NCBI RefSeq assembly: GCF_001510895.1
Contig: NZ_LPWA01000128.1
Coordinates: forward strand, 1-49,707
Direction of reading: 5' to 3'
Length of the DNA stretch: 49,707 nt
From: Mesorhizobium loti
GTDB lineage: Bacteria > Pseudomonadota > Alphaproteobacteria > Rhizobiales > Rhizobiaceae
The notes below the pieces were generated by a model that was given only the letters and a program-made list of their open reading frames with translations, had not been told where the DNA came from and ran no database searches. Below, in pieces: positions 8,034 through 16,723 of the stretch. Every line of letters starts with the position of its first letter. The first letter of the stretch is position 1. The translations under genes were made by a program, and so were the position numbers.

Positions 8034-10691
8034 TCACAGGTCGCGCAGCTGCTCGACGGTCAGAGCCGATCTTCGACTGGCTGAAATCACCGCGGCGGCG
8101 ACCGAGACGATGACGAGGACAAGCACGGTCGCGAGATAAAGCCACGGCACGGACAATGCCTCGGGCGGCGGATCGAACACGCCGGTCAGGAGCTTCACCA
8201 ACATCCAGGCGGTCAGGACCCCCGACAGCAGGCCGAAGATCAGGCCGCCGGCAAGGATGACGATGCCCTCGCTCCAGAGGAACGCCCCCAGCTGAGCCGG
8301 GCTGGCGCCGATAGCACCGAGGATCGCAAAGGGCCGACGCCGCTCGGCAAAACCCAGCGCCAGCATCAGGCCAGCGGCAGCGGCGGCCATCACGACAGCA
8401 AATCCAAGCTCGATCGCGGTCAGCCCGCCAAGGTCGACCGCGGTCAGGCTCGATCCGATGAGATGCGCTGCTTGCCCGACATCGGCGACTTTCAGCGACG
8501 GGTCGACGGCGAGCACGGAAGAGACCTGGCGCGACAGCACGGCCGGATCACCTCTTGAGCGCATCAAGACATATTCGGCGGCATCAGAGCCGGTAACGCG
8601 GGCCACATAGGCGGCGTTGGCAACGAGGAAGGAATCTTTCGGCGCCGTTGGAAATTCGCGCGCGACGCCGATGAACCTGAATGCCACCGGATGGTACTGG
8701 TGGTTCCTCGCATCGACCAAGCGCAGATTGATCGTATCGCCCTGCTGAAGCTGGAAATCCTGCACGGTTTCTTCCGATACCAGGACGCCGTCGGGCGTGG
8801 CGGCGAGCCGGGCGAGCATTTCGGCCGCGCCGGCGCCGCCGAAATAGGCGTCGGAAAGGTTCGTGGCACGCCCAATGTGTTTTGGGTCGATGCCGTAGAG
8901 GTCCTGCAGGTCGGCGCCGACATAGGCGAAGCGATGCTGCATCGGCTCGGCCGCCACGGCATCTGTCAGCACGGTCAGCGCTGCCAGATGCGCGCCGGCC
9001 GGTCGGTCGGACGTCCCGAACACCGTGACATCCGAGCCATTTGTCAGTTCGGCGTCGATGCGCGCCTGGGCATTGTAGGTGGTGTTGAAGATCGCCGTCG
9101 ACGTGGCGAAGGAGACGGCCAGCGCCGTCATGGCGATGCCGACGGTCAGACGGCTGGACTGCCTCGACAAAGCGGCCGATACCACCGGCGCCAACGGTCC
9201 GGAGGTCGGAGCAACGATCGCTCGCAACAGCTTGCTGTTCCGCGCGATCACCGAGCTTGACAGCCTGATCGTCAGTAGCGCCGCGCCCAACCAGAACAGC
9301 GCGGGCGCGATGAAGGCCTTGTAGTCGACGGACGTTTCGGCGACGCCCTCGGGCGCGAGCACGATTTGATAGCCGGTGCTCGCCGATTGCCAAAAGAGGA
9401 GGCCCGCGCAAGCGAGCAGCAGAATGTCGAGCCATAGCCGGCGCCAGAGGGGCGTGCCGGCGCGGCCGACGACGTGCCGCGCTGCTGCCACGGTGATGCC
9501 GCGCGCATCGCTCCAGGCCGGAAACACCAGAGCAACGAAACCCAGCATTACCCCGAACAGCGCGACGAGCATCAGCGCCGGATTGCTCACGCTCAGGATC
9601 GCCCGGGGTTCGGGCTCGGCAACCAATCCAAAAAGCCAAGCCCCCGCCAGGCCAAGGAGCGTGCCAACGACGGCAATTAGCGCCGCCTCGGCGGCAGACA
9701 GAAACAGGATGGTTCGCGTGGTGCCACCGCGAATGCGAAGCAACGCCTGCTCCATCCGCCGCCGCGCCGCGCCGGACGACGTCACAGCGAAGGTCAGCGC
9801 GACGGCCAACGCGACGCCAGGCAATCCCAGGAACAGGAAGAGAACCGAAGCGTACAGGGAATCCTCACGAACGGCTTCGAGCCGCGAGCCAAGATTGTTG
9901 GCGACCAGAGCCTGCCCGACCGTCCTGGCCTCTAGGTTCCGTTGCGCGCCGGTGACGAAGGTATAGGCAGTGACCGGATCGGTTGGGAGGATGTCGCGAG
10001 CGAGCCGCACATGCCATTGCAGCCGGATCGTGTCGGGGCGCTGCTTCATCTGCGGCTCGAAGAGCTGCAGCCAGTCCGGTCGCGGCAGAATCAGCACGTT
10101 ATCGGGTGGCGCCTGCGGCGCGGCCTGCGCCGGCAGGCCCACGGCCTGGAACAGCGAATCCGCGTCGGGGAGATCGACCACGCCGGCGATCTTCACCGTC
10201 GCCGCCGGCAGCCCGATCCGATTGATCGTTGCCGTATCGCCAGGCTGGACATGGAGGTTGGCCGCCGTCTGTTGAGCGACGAGAACGCCATCCGTGCTGC
10301 CGGAGAGTGGCCGGACTTCGGCCGGGAAATCCTTCGAGTAACCGTCAACGAAGGCGACGACCTGCCCTGGTCCGGTGGTCTGCGTAGTGCCGTCGGTCGA
10401 AGCTTCGAAACCCGACACGTCGGCGTAGCGGGCACCATCAACGACCTTCACCGGTGCAGCCCCGGCGATCGCTTTCCGGACCCGGTCGGGATCGGCTCCG
10501 GAAAGAACCTGGACCTGCCAGTCAATCGGCACCGCTTCGATGGCGCGGACGGTCATCGAGGCGCTGGCGTGGACGAGAAAAGACGTCATCGCGGCGAGAA
10601 GCGCAACGGCAAGCGCCACGCCCGCCACGGCGCCCGCGACGCGCAGGAAGCGGTGCGTGAGTATGCCGCGTATCCAAAGCAGCGCCATCAT
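8034..10691 (-). CDS. FtsX/MacB-like ABC transporter permease
   Basis: Inner-membrane subunit of 885 residues with a large extracytoplasmic part. It has the duplicated FtsX layout: an N-terminal anchor (RFLRVAGAVAGVALAVALLAA), a periplasmic domain, a cluster of spans around residues 300-480, a second periplasmic domain, and three C-terminal spans (ELGFAVVMAAAAAGLMLALGF onward). This architecture belongs to MacB/LolC-type mechanotransmission transporters, which move lipoproteins, peptides or drugs or drive periplasmic machines rather than channelling solute. ATG at 10691 overlaps the stop of the neighbouring ATPase by 4 nt (ATGA). It is last in a four-gene operon with two different ATPases. 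The substrate is unknown. Confidence 0.88.
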   Translation of the reverse strand: MMALLWIRGILTHRFLRVAGAVAGVALAVALLAAMTSFLVHASASMTVRAIEAVPIDWQVQVLSGADPDRVRKAIAGAAPVKVVDGARYADVSGFEASTDGTTQTTGPGQVVAFVDGYSKDFPAEVRPLSGSTDGVLVAQQTAANLHVQPGDTATINRIGLPAATVKIAGVVDLPDADSLFQAVGLPAQAAPQAPPDNVLILPRPDWLQLFEPQMKQRPDTIRLQWHVRLARDILPTDPVTAYTFVTGAQRNLEARTVGQALVANNLGSRLEAVREDSLYASVLFLFLGLPGVALAVALTFAVTSSGAARRRMEQALLRIRGGTTRTILFLSAAEAALIAVVGTLLGLAGAWLFGLVAEPEPRAILSVSNPALMLVALFGVMLGFVALVFPAWSDARGITVAAARHVVGRAGTPLWRRLWLDILLLACAGLLFWQSASTGYQIVLAPEGVAETSVDYKAFIAPALFWLGAALLTIRLSSSVIARNSKLLRAIVAPTSGPLAPVVSAALSRQSSRLTVGIAMTALAVSFATSTAIFNTTYNAQARIDAELTNGSDVTVFGTSDRPAGAHLAALTVLTDAVAAEPMQHRFAYVGADLQDLYGIDPKHIGRATNLSDAYFGGAGAAEMLARLAATPDGVLVSEETVQDFQLQQGDTINLRLVDARNHQYHPVAFRFIGVAREFPTAPKDSFLVANAAYVARVTGSDAAEYVLMRSRGDPAVLSRQVSSVLAVDPSLKVADVGQAAHLIGSSLTAVDLGGLTAIELGFAVVMAAAAAGLMLALGFAERRRPFAILGAIGASPAQLGAFLWSEGIVILAGGLIFGLLSGVLTAWMLVKLLTGVFDPPPEALSVPWLYLATVLVLVIVSVAAAVISASRRSALTVEQLRDL

Positions 10692-11359
10692 CGCACCGCC
10701 TCGGGCCTCGGCCACACCGAGACAAGCCTGCCGTGGTCCATCGTCCATCTGGTGGCCATGCGGGCGGCGACGGCTTCGTCGTGGGTAGCCACGACCAGCG
10801 CCGCGTCCGTGCCTTCCAGCTGCTCCAGAACGGTGTCGAAGGAGAATTGCGCCGTGATGCTGTCGAGCTGGCCGGTCGGTTCGTCCGCGAGAACCAGCCT
10901 CGGTCTCATGGCCAGTGCCCGGACCATCGCCACGCGCTGCGACTGGCCACCGGACAATTCCTCGGGCAATTTGTCGGCAAGTTCGCCGAGCCCGAAGGAT
11001 TCAAGCAGCACCTTGACGGTGCTGCCGGCAGTCGAATGCTCGCCGGCCAGCATGAAGGGCAGGCCGACATTCTGCAAAGTCGTCAGAGCCGGGAACAGGC
11101 TCGGCGACTGGAACATCATCCCGATCCGGCGCGGCCTCAGTTCGTCGATTCGGCCAAGCCCCGGCCATTCGATGCTTCCAGCGGTCGGCCTGTCCAACCC
11201 GCCCAGGATGTGCAGCAATGTAGTCTTGCCGCTGCCGGACGGCCCGACAACGGCAATGCGCGCGCCGGCCGAGATGGTGCAATGGACATCCCGCAGCGCG
11301 ACGACACCACGCTGAAAACTGCGGCCGATTCCCTTGCCGACAACGAGCGTGTCACTCAT
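10688..11359 (-). CDS. ABC transporter ATP-binding protein (MacB/LolD type), second ATPase
   Basis: ATPase of 223 residues for the FtsX-like permease that follows it. Motifs: Walker A GPSGSGKTT, signature LSGGQSQRVAM, Walker B VLADEPTGQLD and the H-loop in VATHDEAVA. Size and motifs match LolD/MacB N-domain/FtsE-like ATPases. ATG at 11359 (MSDTLVVGKGIG) overlaps the end of the first ATPase gene by 8 nt, and its own stop overlaps the permease start by 4 nt, so all three are translationally coupled. The two ATPases differ clearly in sequence, so they probably form a heterodimer. It is the better-conserved of the pair. Confidence 0.9.
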   Translation of the reverse strand: MSDTLVVGKGIGRSFQRGVVALRDVHCTISAGARIAVVGPSGSGKTTLLHILGGLDRPTAGSIEWPGLGRIDELRPRRIGMMFQSPSLFPALTTLQNVGLPFMLAGEHSTAGSTVKVLLESFGLGELADKLPEELSGGQSQRVAMVRALAMRPRLVLADEPTGQLDSITAQFSFDTVLEQLEGTDAALVVATHDEAVAARMATRWTMDHGRLVSVWPRPEAVR

Positions 11360-12014
11360 TGTCGATTCTCCCGTCCCGCAAGGCAATGATGCGGTCGGCC
11401 TTGAGCGCGAGCGCCTTGCTGTGCGTTGCGAGCAATGTCGCCAGGCCGGCCCGGCGCCGCGCCTCGAGATGCGCGATCAAGCGGGATTCGGTGTCGCGAT
11501 CGACCTCGGCCGTCGGCTCGTCGGCAACCAGGATCGGCGGATCCGCGGCAAGAGCCGCCGCAAGCGCGGCGCGCGCTGCCTCGCCGCCGGAGAGTTCCGC
11601 CGGAAGCGCGCGGGCGCGGTGCAGCAGGTCGACGCTTTCGAGAAGCATGCCAATCCGCTTCTCGTTCGGCTTTCCGACCATCAGCATTGTCAGGCGAAGG
11701 TTCTGCGCCACGCTGAGATGCCCGAACAGGTTCCCCGATTGCTGGAAGATGCCGAAGCTGGCGGCACGAATGCGGGAGCGCTCGGCCTCAGGCCGGCGGG
11801 TCAGGCGTTTGCCGGCCACCTCGACATAACCGGCGTCCGGTTCGTCCAATCCGGTGATGCAGGACAATAGCGTCGACTTGCCGCTGCCCGATGGCCCGAC
11901 GACGGCGACCATCTCGCCCGCCGACACATGAAGACTGATGCCACGCAGCGCGGCTGTCTCGTCGTCGCCTATGTGGAAAAACCTGTAGAGCTCATGCGCT
12001 TCCAGCGCGTGCAT
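11352..12014 (-). CDS. ABC transporter ATP-binding protein (LolD type), first ATPase
   Basis: A second ATPase of 220 residues in the same operon. It has Walker A GPSGSGKST, a slightly divergent signature LSGGEAARAALA, Walker B LVADEPTAEVD and H-loop LATHSKALA, where Ser replaces the more usual Asp after the His. All key catalytic residues appear present, so it should hydrolyse ATP. The start ATG at 12014 (MHALEAHELYRFFHIGDDET) lies 1 nt after the stop of the upstream predicted exported-protein gene. Partner subunits are the ATPase at 10688-11359 and the permease at 8034-10691. A two-ATPase, one-permease arrangement is less usual for this family than a homodimer. Confidence 0.88.
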   Translation of the reverse strand: MHALEAHELYRFFHIGDDETAALRGISLHVSAGEMVAVVGPSGSGKSTLLSCITGLDEPDAGYVEVAGKRLTRRPEAERSRIRAASFGIFQQSGNLFGHLSVAQNLRLTMLMVGKPNEKRIGMLLESVDLLHRARALPAELSGGEAARAALAAALAADPPILVADEPTAEVDRDTESRLIAHLEARRRAGLATLLATHSKALALKADRIIALRDGRIDNE

Positions 12015-12015
12015 T

Positions 12016-12621
12016 TCATTTCCACTGGAACGAATTGGACATCAGCTGCCATTGATCGACATTGTCGGCGCCCTTGGGCGCGTAAAGTTCCAGCGTCACC
12101 AGCTTGCCGTCCTTGAAATAGAGATAGCGCTCGTTTTCCAGGCGCACCTGCCTGTTGGTCACGGCGTTCGGCTCCGAGTTGGAGGTATAGACGATGCGGA
12201 TCGCAGGGCCGGCGGGCAGTTTGACCGGCTTGACCGCAGTCACCCGCACGGCCCGGCCATTGGCCTCGAGCTTGGAAACATACTCCGTCTTGGCGGTGTC
12301 GATGCTCGGCAAAGCGTCTGCCTTGGCGACCGAGACAACGACGCCATCGAGCTTGTCGATGAAACTTGCCCCGTCGGCGCGGTCGGACCTTGCCCATCCT
12401 TCGGGCACCTTGAGTGAGAAGCCTTGCGGAGAGGAATAGTCGATGAAGACCTGGCTGTCGGGGATGTCGCCGGGCGGGTTCTTTTCGGCCGGAACCGCCT
12501 TTTCGGCCGCGAGCGCCGAAGCAATTCCAGGCTCCGGGATGCGAGCGCCGCCTGCGCACAGGCATATTGCAAATGCCAAAACGGGCAGACGCCTAGTGAT
12601 CTTCCAATGAAAAGCGGTCAC
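12016..12621 (-). CDS. Predicted exported PsbP/DcrB-like protein of the exporter operon
   Basis: First gene of the exporter operon. A hydrophobic N-terminal segment (RRLPVLAFAICLCAGGA) looks like a signal peptide, possibly of a lipoprotein with Cys in the ICLCAGG stretch, although the lipobox is not canonical. The mature domain has the pattern of PsbP/DcrB-like proteins (FSLKVPEGWARSD, then VVSVAKADALPS and YLYFKDGKLVTLELYAPKG). That fold is an inference. GTG at 12621 is preferred (MTAFHWKITRRL), giving 201 residues; a TTG at 12657 would add 12 residues. The next gene starts 1 nt beyond its stop, so they are coupled. The protein may be the substrate-binding or periplasmic partner of the transporter. 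The promoter region holds the 16-bp box at 12695-12710. Confidence 0.7.
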   Translation of the reverse strand: MTAFHWKITRRLPVLAFAICLCAGGARIPEPGIASALAAEKAVPAEKNPPGDIPDSQVFIDYSSPQGFSLKVPEGWARSDRADGASFIDKLDGVVVSVAKADALPSIDTAKTEYVSKLEANGRAVRVTAVKPVKLPAGPAIRIVYTSNSEPNAVTNRQVRLENERYLYFKDGKLVTLELYAPKGADNVDQWQLMSNSFQWK

Positions 12622-12694
12622 CTTATCCAGCCTTTCGATTGAATGGCAGTACGCCAATTATACCGCCGCAAACTTACGGGCAGGTCGCCGCATC

Positions 12695-12710
12695 CATACG
12701 GATTGGTAAG
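12695..12710 (-). promoter_or_regulatory. 16-bp two-component-type box, copy 2 (upstream of the exporter operon)
   Basis: Plus strand CATACGGATTGGTAAG. It matches the copy at 17101 in 11 of 16 positions, including the outer TAC and GTAAG. It lies 74-89 bp upstream of the chosen start of the exporter operon, in the 105-bp gap after the histidine kinase gene. An additional half-site CTTAC is at 12673-12677. Confidence 0.55.
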
Positions 12711-12726
12711 CATTGCAGATGCGGTC

Positions 12727-14106
12727 TCATCCGCCCGGTGATCTTCCCGCCGGGAAGCTAGCGATCACAACAAGCCCGGGGTTGTTGTCCTCCAGCGCGA
12801 TCGTGGCGCCATGCAGGTCGGCCACCGCCTTGACGAGGCTGAGGCCGAGACCGCTACCGGGCGTGGTGCGGCTGGAATCCAGCCGGTAAAGTCGCTGGAA
12901 GACCTTTTCGCGCTCGTCCGCCGGAATGCCGGGGCCGTTGTCGCGGACATGGACGAGGACGCGATCGCTCTCCCGTGCGACCGATAGCTCGATCGCGGTG
13001 CCGGGCGGGCAATGTCGCAAGGCGTTCTCAACCAGGTTGGCAAGCATCTGCATCAGCAGGTCGCGATCGCCGTGAATGTACCATTTCGCGTCCGGAACGA
13101 GTTGTGTGGACAGGGACTTTCCGTCATCCTCGGCGACATCGGCATAGACCTCGCCGATGGTGTTGACGATGCCGCTGACATCGAGATCGACGAAGCGCGC
13201 CTTGCGCGCGCCGGCCTCGATCTGGGCGATGCGCAGCAATGCGTCGAAGGTCTGGTTGATCTGCAGGCTTTCGGCGCGCGCGTCGGCCAGCTCGCCGGAA
13301 ACGTCCTCGCTCGACGCCGTCTTGTCGGCGGCCTGCTCCAGGATCATCTGCAGCCGGTTGAGCGGCGTCTTCAGGTCATGCGCGATGTTGGCGCTGACCT
13401 CCCGCATGCCGTCGACCAGCGCCGACAGGCGGTCGAGCGCGGCATTCACCTGGGTGGACACGGCGTCGATGTCGTCGCCATTGCCGATCAGCGGAATGCG
13501 TGCGTCGAGCCGCCCGTGCGAAACGTCGACCATGGTGGCGGCGATGCCGTCGAGGCGCCGCTGGACGCGCGACGCGAGCAAGGCGCCGCCGGCAATCGCG
13601 AGGCCGGTGATGAACAGCGTGCCCCAGCCGAAGCTCATCAGCACGATGGTTTCCAGCTCCTCGGTTTCCGAAAGCGAGAAAGCGACCGTGAGGTTATTGT
13701 TGCCGACCGTGCCCGAATAGGCGCGGTACATCGTGTCGGGCGGTACGCCCGGCAGTCTCGCGGCAAACATCGAGAAACCGTCGGGCAGCCCTGAGGCCGT
13801 GAAGTTTCCCGCCAGACGATTTCCCTGCGTATCCGTCAGCGAGAAGAGCTGATCCTTGTCGGGGTCGAGTTGGGCGTGGTCGTTGACTGTGGCGATAAGA
13901 TCGTCCCGGTCGCTCTCCGCATAGGTCACCGCCACGACCGAATAGGTTTCCTTGATCGACTCATCCAGCCGTCTGGCGAGGTCGTTGCTCATCAGCTGAT
14001 AGACGATCGCGCCGGAGAGGATAAAGGCGAGCACGAACAGGAAAGCAAAGGTCAGCGCCAGCCGGAATGGCGTGCTGCGGAGCAGGCTGGGACGTCCCTC
14101 GTTCAT
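12727..14106 (-). CDS. Two-component sensor histidine kinase
   Basis: Membrane sensor kinase of 459 residues. In order: a transmembrane segment (LALTFAFLFVLAFILSGAIVY), a periplasmic domain of about 120 residues, a second span (GWGTLFITGLAIAGGALLA), a HAMP linker (SRVQRRLDGIAATMVDVSHG), an H-box with the phosphorylated His (SANIAHDLKTPLNRL), an N-box (NLVENALRH), and G-boxes DNGPGIP and GSGLGLSLV. All residues needed for autophosphorylation are present. It is separated from its likely partner regulator (14548-15225) only by the small YkvA-like gene, 4 nt upstream, so it is in the same transcript. The periplasmic domain has no motif I recognise, so the signal is unknown. Confidence 0.92.
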   Translation of the reverse strand: MNEGRPSLLRSTPFRLALTFAFLFVLAFILSGAIVYQLMSNDLARRLDESIKETYSVVAVTYAESDRDDLIATVNDHAQLDPDKDQLFSLTDTQGNRLAGNFTASGLPDGFSMFAARLPGVPPDTMYRAYSGTVGNNNLTVAFSLSETEELETIVLMSFGWGTLFITGLAIAGGALLASRVQRRLDGIAATMVDVSHGRLDARIPLIGNGDDIDAVSTQVNAALDRLSALVDGMREVSANIAHDLKTPLNRLQMILEQAADKTASSEDVSGELADARAESLQINQTFDALLRIAQIEAGARKARFVDLDVSGIVNTIGEVYADVAEDDGKSLSTQLVPDAKWYIHGDRDLLMQMLANLVENALRHCPPGTAIELSVARESDRVLVHVRDNGPGIPADEREKVFQRLYRLDSSRTTPGSGLGLSLVKAVADLHGATIALEDNNPGLVVIASFPAGRSPGG

Positions 14107-14110
14107 CGCG

Positions 14111-14491
14111 CTAGGCGGACTTCGGCCAGAACAGCCATAGCAGCGCCAGGGCCGCCGCTATCCAGATCGCGATCATGAAGAACAGGCCGGTCAGGCTGAC
14201 CGGCTTGGTGCTGCGCGTGGCGGTGTCGCGGAATTCCCGCATGAGGCCAGCCGGAACCAGCTTGACCGCAAGCAGGATGCCGAGTGGAACGATCACAAGA
14301 TCGTCCAGATAGCCGATGATCGGAATGAAATCCGGAATGAGATCGACGGGGCTGAGAGCATAGGCTGCAACCGCGCCGGCCACGACCTTCGCGTACCAGG
14401 GAACGCGTGGATCGCGGGCGGCGAGCCACAGGGCTACTACGTCGCGCTTCATGCGACGCGCCCATTGCCTTGCGGAGTCCAGCATCGACAT
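14111..14491 (-). CDS. YkvA/DUF1232 family membrane protein
   Basis: A 126-residue protein with the DUF1232 core, recognisable by AGAVAAYALSPVDLIPDFIPIIGYLDDLVIVP-type sequence: the segment YALSPVDLIPDFIP is nearly diagnostic. It has one or two hydrophobic segments, including the C-terminal FFMIAIWIAAALALLWLFWP. The biochemical role of the family is unknown. It is placed between the response regulator and the histidine kinase genes, 4 nt before the kinase start, which suggests co-translation and a possible accessory role in this signalling module. Confidence 0.87.
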   Translation of the reverse strand: MSMLDSARQWARRMKRDVVALWLAARDPRVPWYAKVVAGAVAAYALSPVDLIPDFIPIIGYLDDLVIVPLGILLAVKLVPAGLMREFRDTATRSTKPVSLTGLFFMIAIWIAAALALLWLFWPKSA

Positions 14492-14547
14492 GTCGCTTAT
14501 ATACGGACAGCCGGCCGGAGGCGCGAGATGCGATCAAGCATGGATCG

Positions 14548-15225
14548 TCAACTCGGCGCGTGCAGGCTGTAGCCGGTGTTGCGCACGGTATGTATGAGCG
14601 GCACGTCGAACGGCCGGTCGACCTTGGCCCGCAGCCGGCTGATATGGGTCTCGACGACGCTGGTCTTGGGATCGAAATGGAAGTCCCAGACGCGCTCCAG
14701 AAGCATGGTGCGGGTGATGACACGACCCTCGCCGCGCATCAGCACTTCGAGCAGGCTGAACTCCCGGGGTTGCAGGTCGATCGCCTGGCCCTGCCTGGTC
14801 ACGCGGCGCAGGATCAGGTCCATTTCGAGATCGGCGACGCGCAAATTGGTCTTCTGCTCCTGCGCCGCCGGCCGTCGGCCGAGCGCGTTGATGCGGGCAA
14901 GCAGCTCGGAAAAGGCGAAGGGCTTGACGAGATAATCGTCGCCGCCGGCCTCCAATCCTTCGACCCGGTCGTCGACGCCGCCGATCGATGTCAGGAATAT
15001 GGCCGGCGTCTTGACGCCCGCCGCGCGCACCGCCTTGATCATCGACAGGCCGTCGAGGCCCGGTATCATTCGGTCGGCAATGATGACATCGTAGACGTTT
15101 CGGGTCGCGGCAAAAAGGGCGTCGTGGCCGTCACGCAAGAGGTCGCAGACATGGCCGGCCTCGGCCAGCCCCCTGACGATGTAGTCGGCAGTCCTCGGAT
15201 CGTCCTCGACAAGCAGAAGTCGCAT
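14548..15225 (-). CDS. OmpR-family response regulator (CopR/CzcR-like)
   Basis: DNA-binding response regulator of 225 residues. The receiver domain has the acidic pocket (LLLVEDDP), the phospho-acceptor Asp in VIIADRMIPG (about residue 50) and Lys in DYLVKPF. The C-terminal winged helix is of the OmpR type (REFSLLEVLMRGEGRVITR, then VVETHISRLRAKVD and HTVRNTGYSLH). The receiver pattern resembles the CopR/CzcR/IrlR branch, whose members bind TTAC-type dyads. The start at 15225 (MRLLLVEDD) is chosen because it matches the family start; ATG at 15252 would add nine residues. The partner kinase is two genes downstream. Likely targets are the three promoters with the 16-bp box. Confidence 0.92.
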   Translation of the reverse strand: MRLLLVEDDPRTADYIVRGLAEAGHVCDLLRDGHDALFAATRNVYDVIIADRMIPGLDGLSMIKAVRAAGVKTPAIFLTSIGGVDDRVEGLEAGGDDYLVKPFAFSELLARINALGRRPAAQEQKTNLRVADLEMDLILRRVTRQGQAIDLQPREFSLLEVLMRGEGRVITRTMLLERVWDFHFDPKTSVVETHISRLRAKVDRPFDVPLIHTVRNTGYSLHAPS

Positions 15226-15287
15226 CCTTGCGCGTGTCCTATCAAACTGCATCGTAACATCGGCCATTGTGCATGCCCAGAAGCGCT

Positions 15288-15857
15288 TCATGAACCGGAG
15301 AAGCCAAGGGCCGGTTCCACGATCTCGAAGCTCTGGTCCATTTCGTACGGACCGATGATCGGGATGGCGATATGGCCGTAGCGGATTGAAAGCTGCGCCT
15401 CGGATCTCTTCTCGCCGGCATGCGCTATCGCCGCCATATAGAGCGCCCCCGCAAGGCCCGTCCTGTCGGAGCCGGCCTTGCAATGGATCAGCAGCGGCTT
15501 CGGAGCCGCTTTCATTAACGCAATCAGTGCAAGCGATCGCTCTCGCGTCAACGTCGTGCGGGCCGACATGGCGAAATCGATGTGCCGGATGCCGAGATCC
15601 TTCGCCGCGCGCAGCTCGGCGTCATACCACTGCTGGCCGGGGGCAGCGCCGCGCAGATTGATAATCGCGGCGATATGGTAGTCGCGCCGATAGGCGGCGA
15701 TGTCTTCGGCTGTCGGTTGGGCCGATCGGTAGGCCTGGCCTTCGACGATGGCGTGGAAATTGTCGTTGAGGTGGGTAGCCGCGAGCGCGCAACCGGCAAA
15801 GGCGACAACGCCAAGCAGCGAAGCCGCCCAGATCCTGATGCGCCGCGATGCCTTCAC
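15288..15857 (-). CDS. Exported dual-specificity/tyrosine phosphatase-like protein
   Basis: A 189-residue protein. An N-terminal hydrophobic segment (IWAASLLGVVAFAGCALAA) acts as signal peptide or anchor; Cys in AGCALA may mark a lipoprotein. The rest is a cysteine phosphatase domain with the active-site loop HCKAGSDRTG (Cys-X5-Arg, about residues 125-134), preceded by an upstream general-acid region and the family pattern YRSAQPT and INLRG. It resembles bacterial relatives of the Siw14/DSP group, often annotated as protein tyrosine phosphatase. Such exported copies may act on phospho-lipids, inositol phosphates or phosphoproteins; the substrate is not known. It lies 62 nt upstream of the regulator gene, in the same direction. 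Confidence 0.85.
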   Translation of the reverse strand: MKASRRIRIWAASLLGVVAFAGCALAATHLNDNFHAIVEGQAYRSAQPTAEDIAAYRRDYHIAAIINLRGAAPGQQWYDAELRAAKDLGIRHIDFAMSARTTLTRERSLALIALMKAAPKPLLIHCKAGSDRTGLAGALYMAAIAHAGEKRSEAQLSIRYGHIAIPIIGPYEMDQSFEIVEPALGFSGS

Positions 15858-15895
15858 CGGCCAGTTCCTCGTCGTTGCCTGTTCCCGCGCGATAG

Positions 15896-16690
15896 TTAGT
15901 CGGTTTCGAGCAGCATTGCATCGGCCTCGTCGCTACTCTTCCTCACGGTCATGTAAAGAACCAGGGCGATGATGCAGCCGAGGAAAGCCAGGCTGGTGAA
16001 GGTGGTGCCAAACCCCAGACCGCCATATTCGACCGGCTGGGAGAGCAGGTCGCCGAAGGAGGCGCCAAGCGGCCGGGTCAGGATATAGGCAAGCCAGAAG
16101 GCGAGAATGCTGTTCAGGCCAAGGACGTAGTAGCCGAGCGTGATCAGCGCGATCACGCCGCCGAAGATGAGGCCCGTAGTGAGGTAGCCGATCTCGAAGC
16201 GCTCGGCCACCAGATCGCCTGCCGCCGTGCCGAGCGAGAAGGTGAACAGGATCGCCAGCCAGTAGAAGATCTCGCGCCTGGTCGTGACTATGGTGTGGAT
16301 CGACAGCGTCCTTTCGCTGGCGTACCAGGCCATGAAAGTCGTGGCGAGCACGATCGAGAAACCGATCGTTGTCGTCTCCAGCCGCACGCCGAAATTGTCG
16401 ACGAGGTTGTCGGAAACCAGGGTGCCGACGACGCTGATCAGCACCACAGCCAGCCAGTAGGCCCAGGGCACGTAGCGCTTCTGGGCGAATTGCAGGACAA
16501 GCGCCATGACCAGGATGCCGGTCATGATGAGCGACGTGACGGTAAGGCCGAGGCCGAGATTGACGGCCAGATAGTCGGCCGCCGTCTCGCCCATGGTTAC
16601 CGCCATGAGCTTGATCAGCCAGAAGTTGATGGTGACTTCCGGAACCCGGTTGATCACGGGCGCAGCTGGATTGATGGCTGGCGAGGTCAT
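15896..16690 (-). CDS. COG4705-type multi-spanning membrane protein (DUF347 repeats)
   Basis: Integral membrane protein of 264 residues with about eight spans. It shows the duplicated motif of the COG4705 family: PEVTINFWLIKLMAVTMGET near residue 17 and, in later repeats, acidic and Gly-Glu/Asp positions within membrane segments (GTAAGDLVAERF, LGASFGDLLS). The charged residues inside spans suggest ion or small-solute handling, but the family function is unknown. In several bacteria these genes sit next to two-component systems, which fits the context here. It follows the small exported protein gene after 33 nt and precedes the phosphatase gene by 38 nt. Confidence 0.85.
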   Translation of the reverse strand: MTSPAINPAAPVINRVPEVTINFWLIKLMAVTMGETAADYLAVNLGLGLTVTSLIMTGILVMALVLQFAQKRYVPWAYWLAVVLISVVGTLVSDNLVDNFGVRLETTTIGFSIVLATTFMAWYASERTLSIHTIVTTRREIFYWLAILFTFSLGTAAGDLVAERFEIGYLTTGLIFGGVIALITLGYYVLGLNSILAFWLAYILTRPLGASFGDLLSQPVEYGGLGFGTTFTSLAFLGCIIALVLYMTVRKSSDEADAMLLETD

Positions 16691-16723
16691 GGCGGTATCC
16701 CTGTCGTTGGTTTGAGAGGCGGC

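Noticed and set aside
12673..12710. CTTAC...GTAAG as one long operator (12673-12710)
   Set aside because: The 28-nt spacing is not kept at the other two sites; only the 16-bp box is shared.
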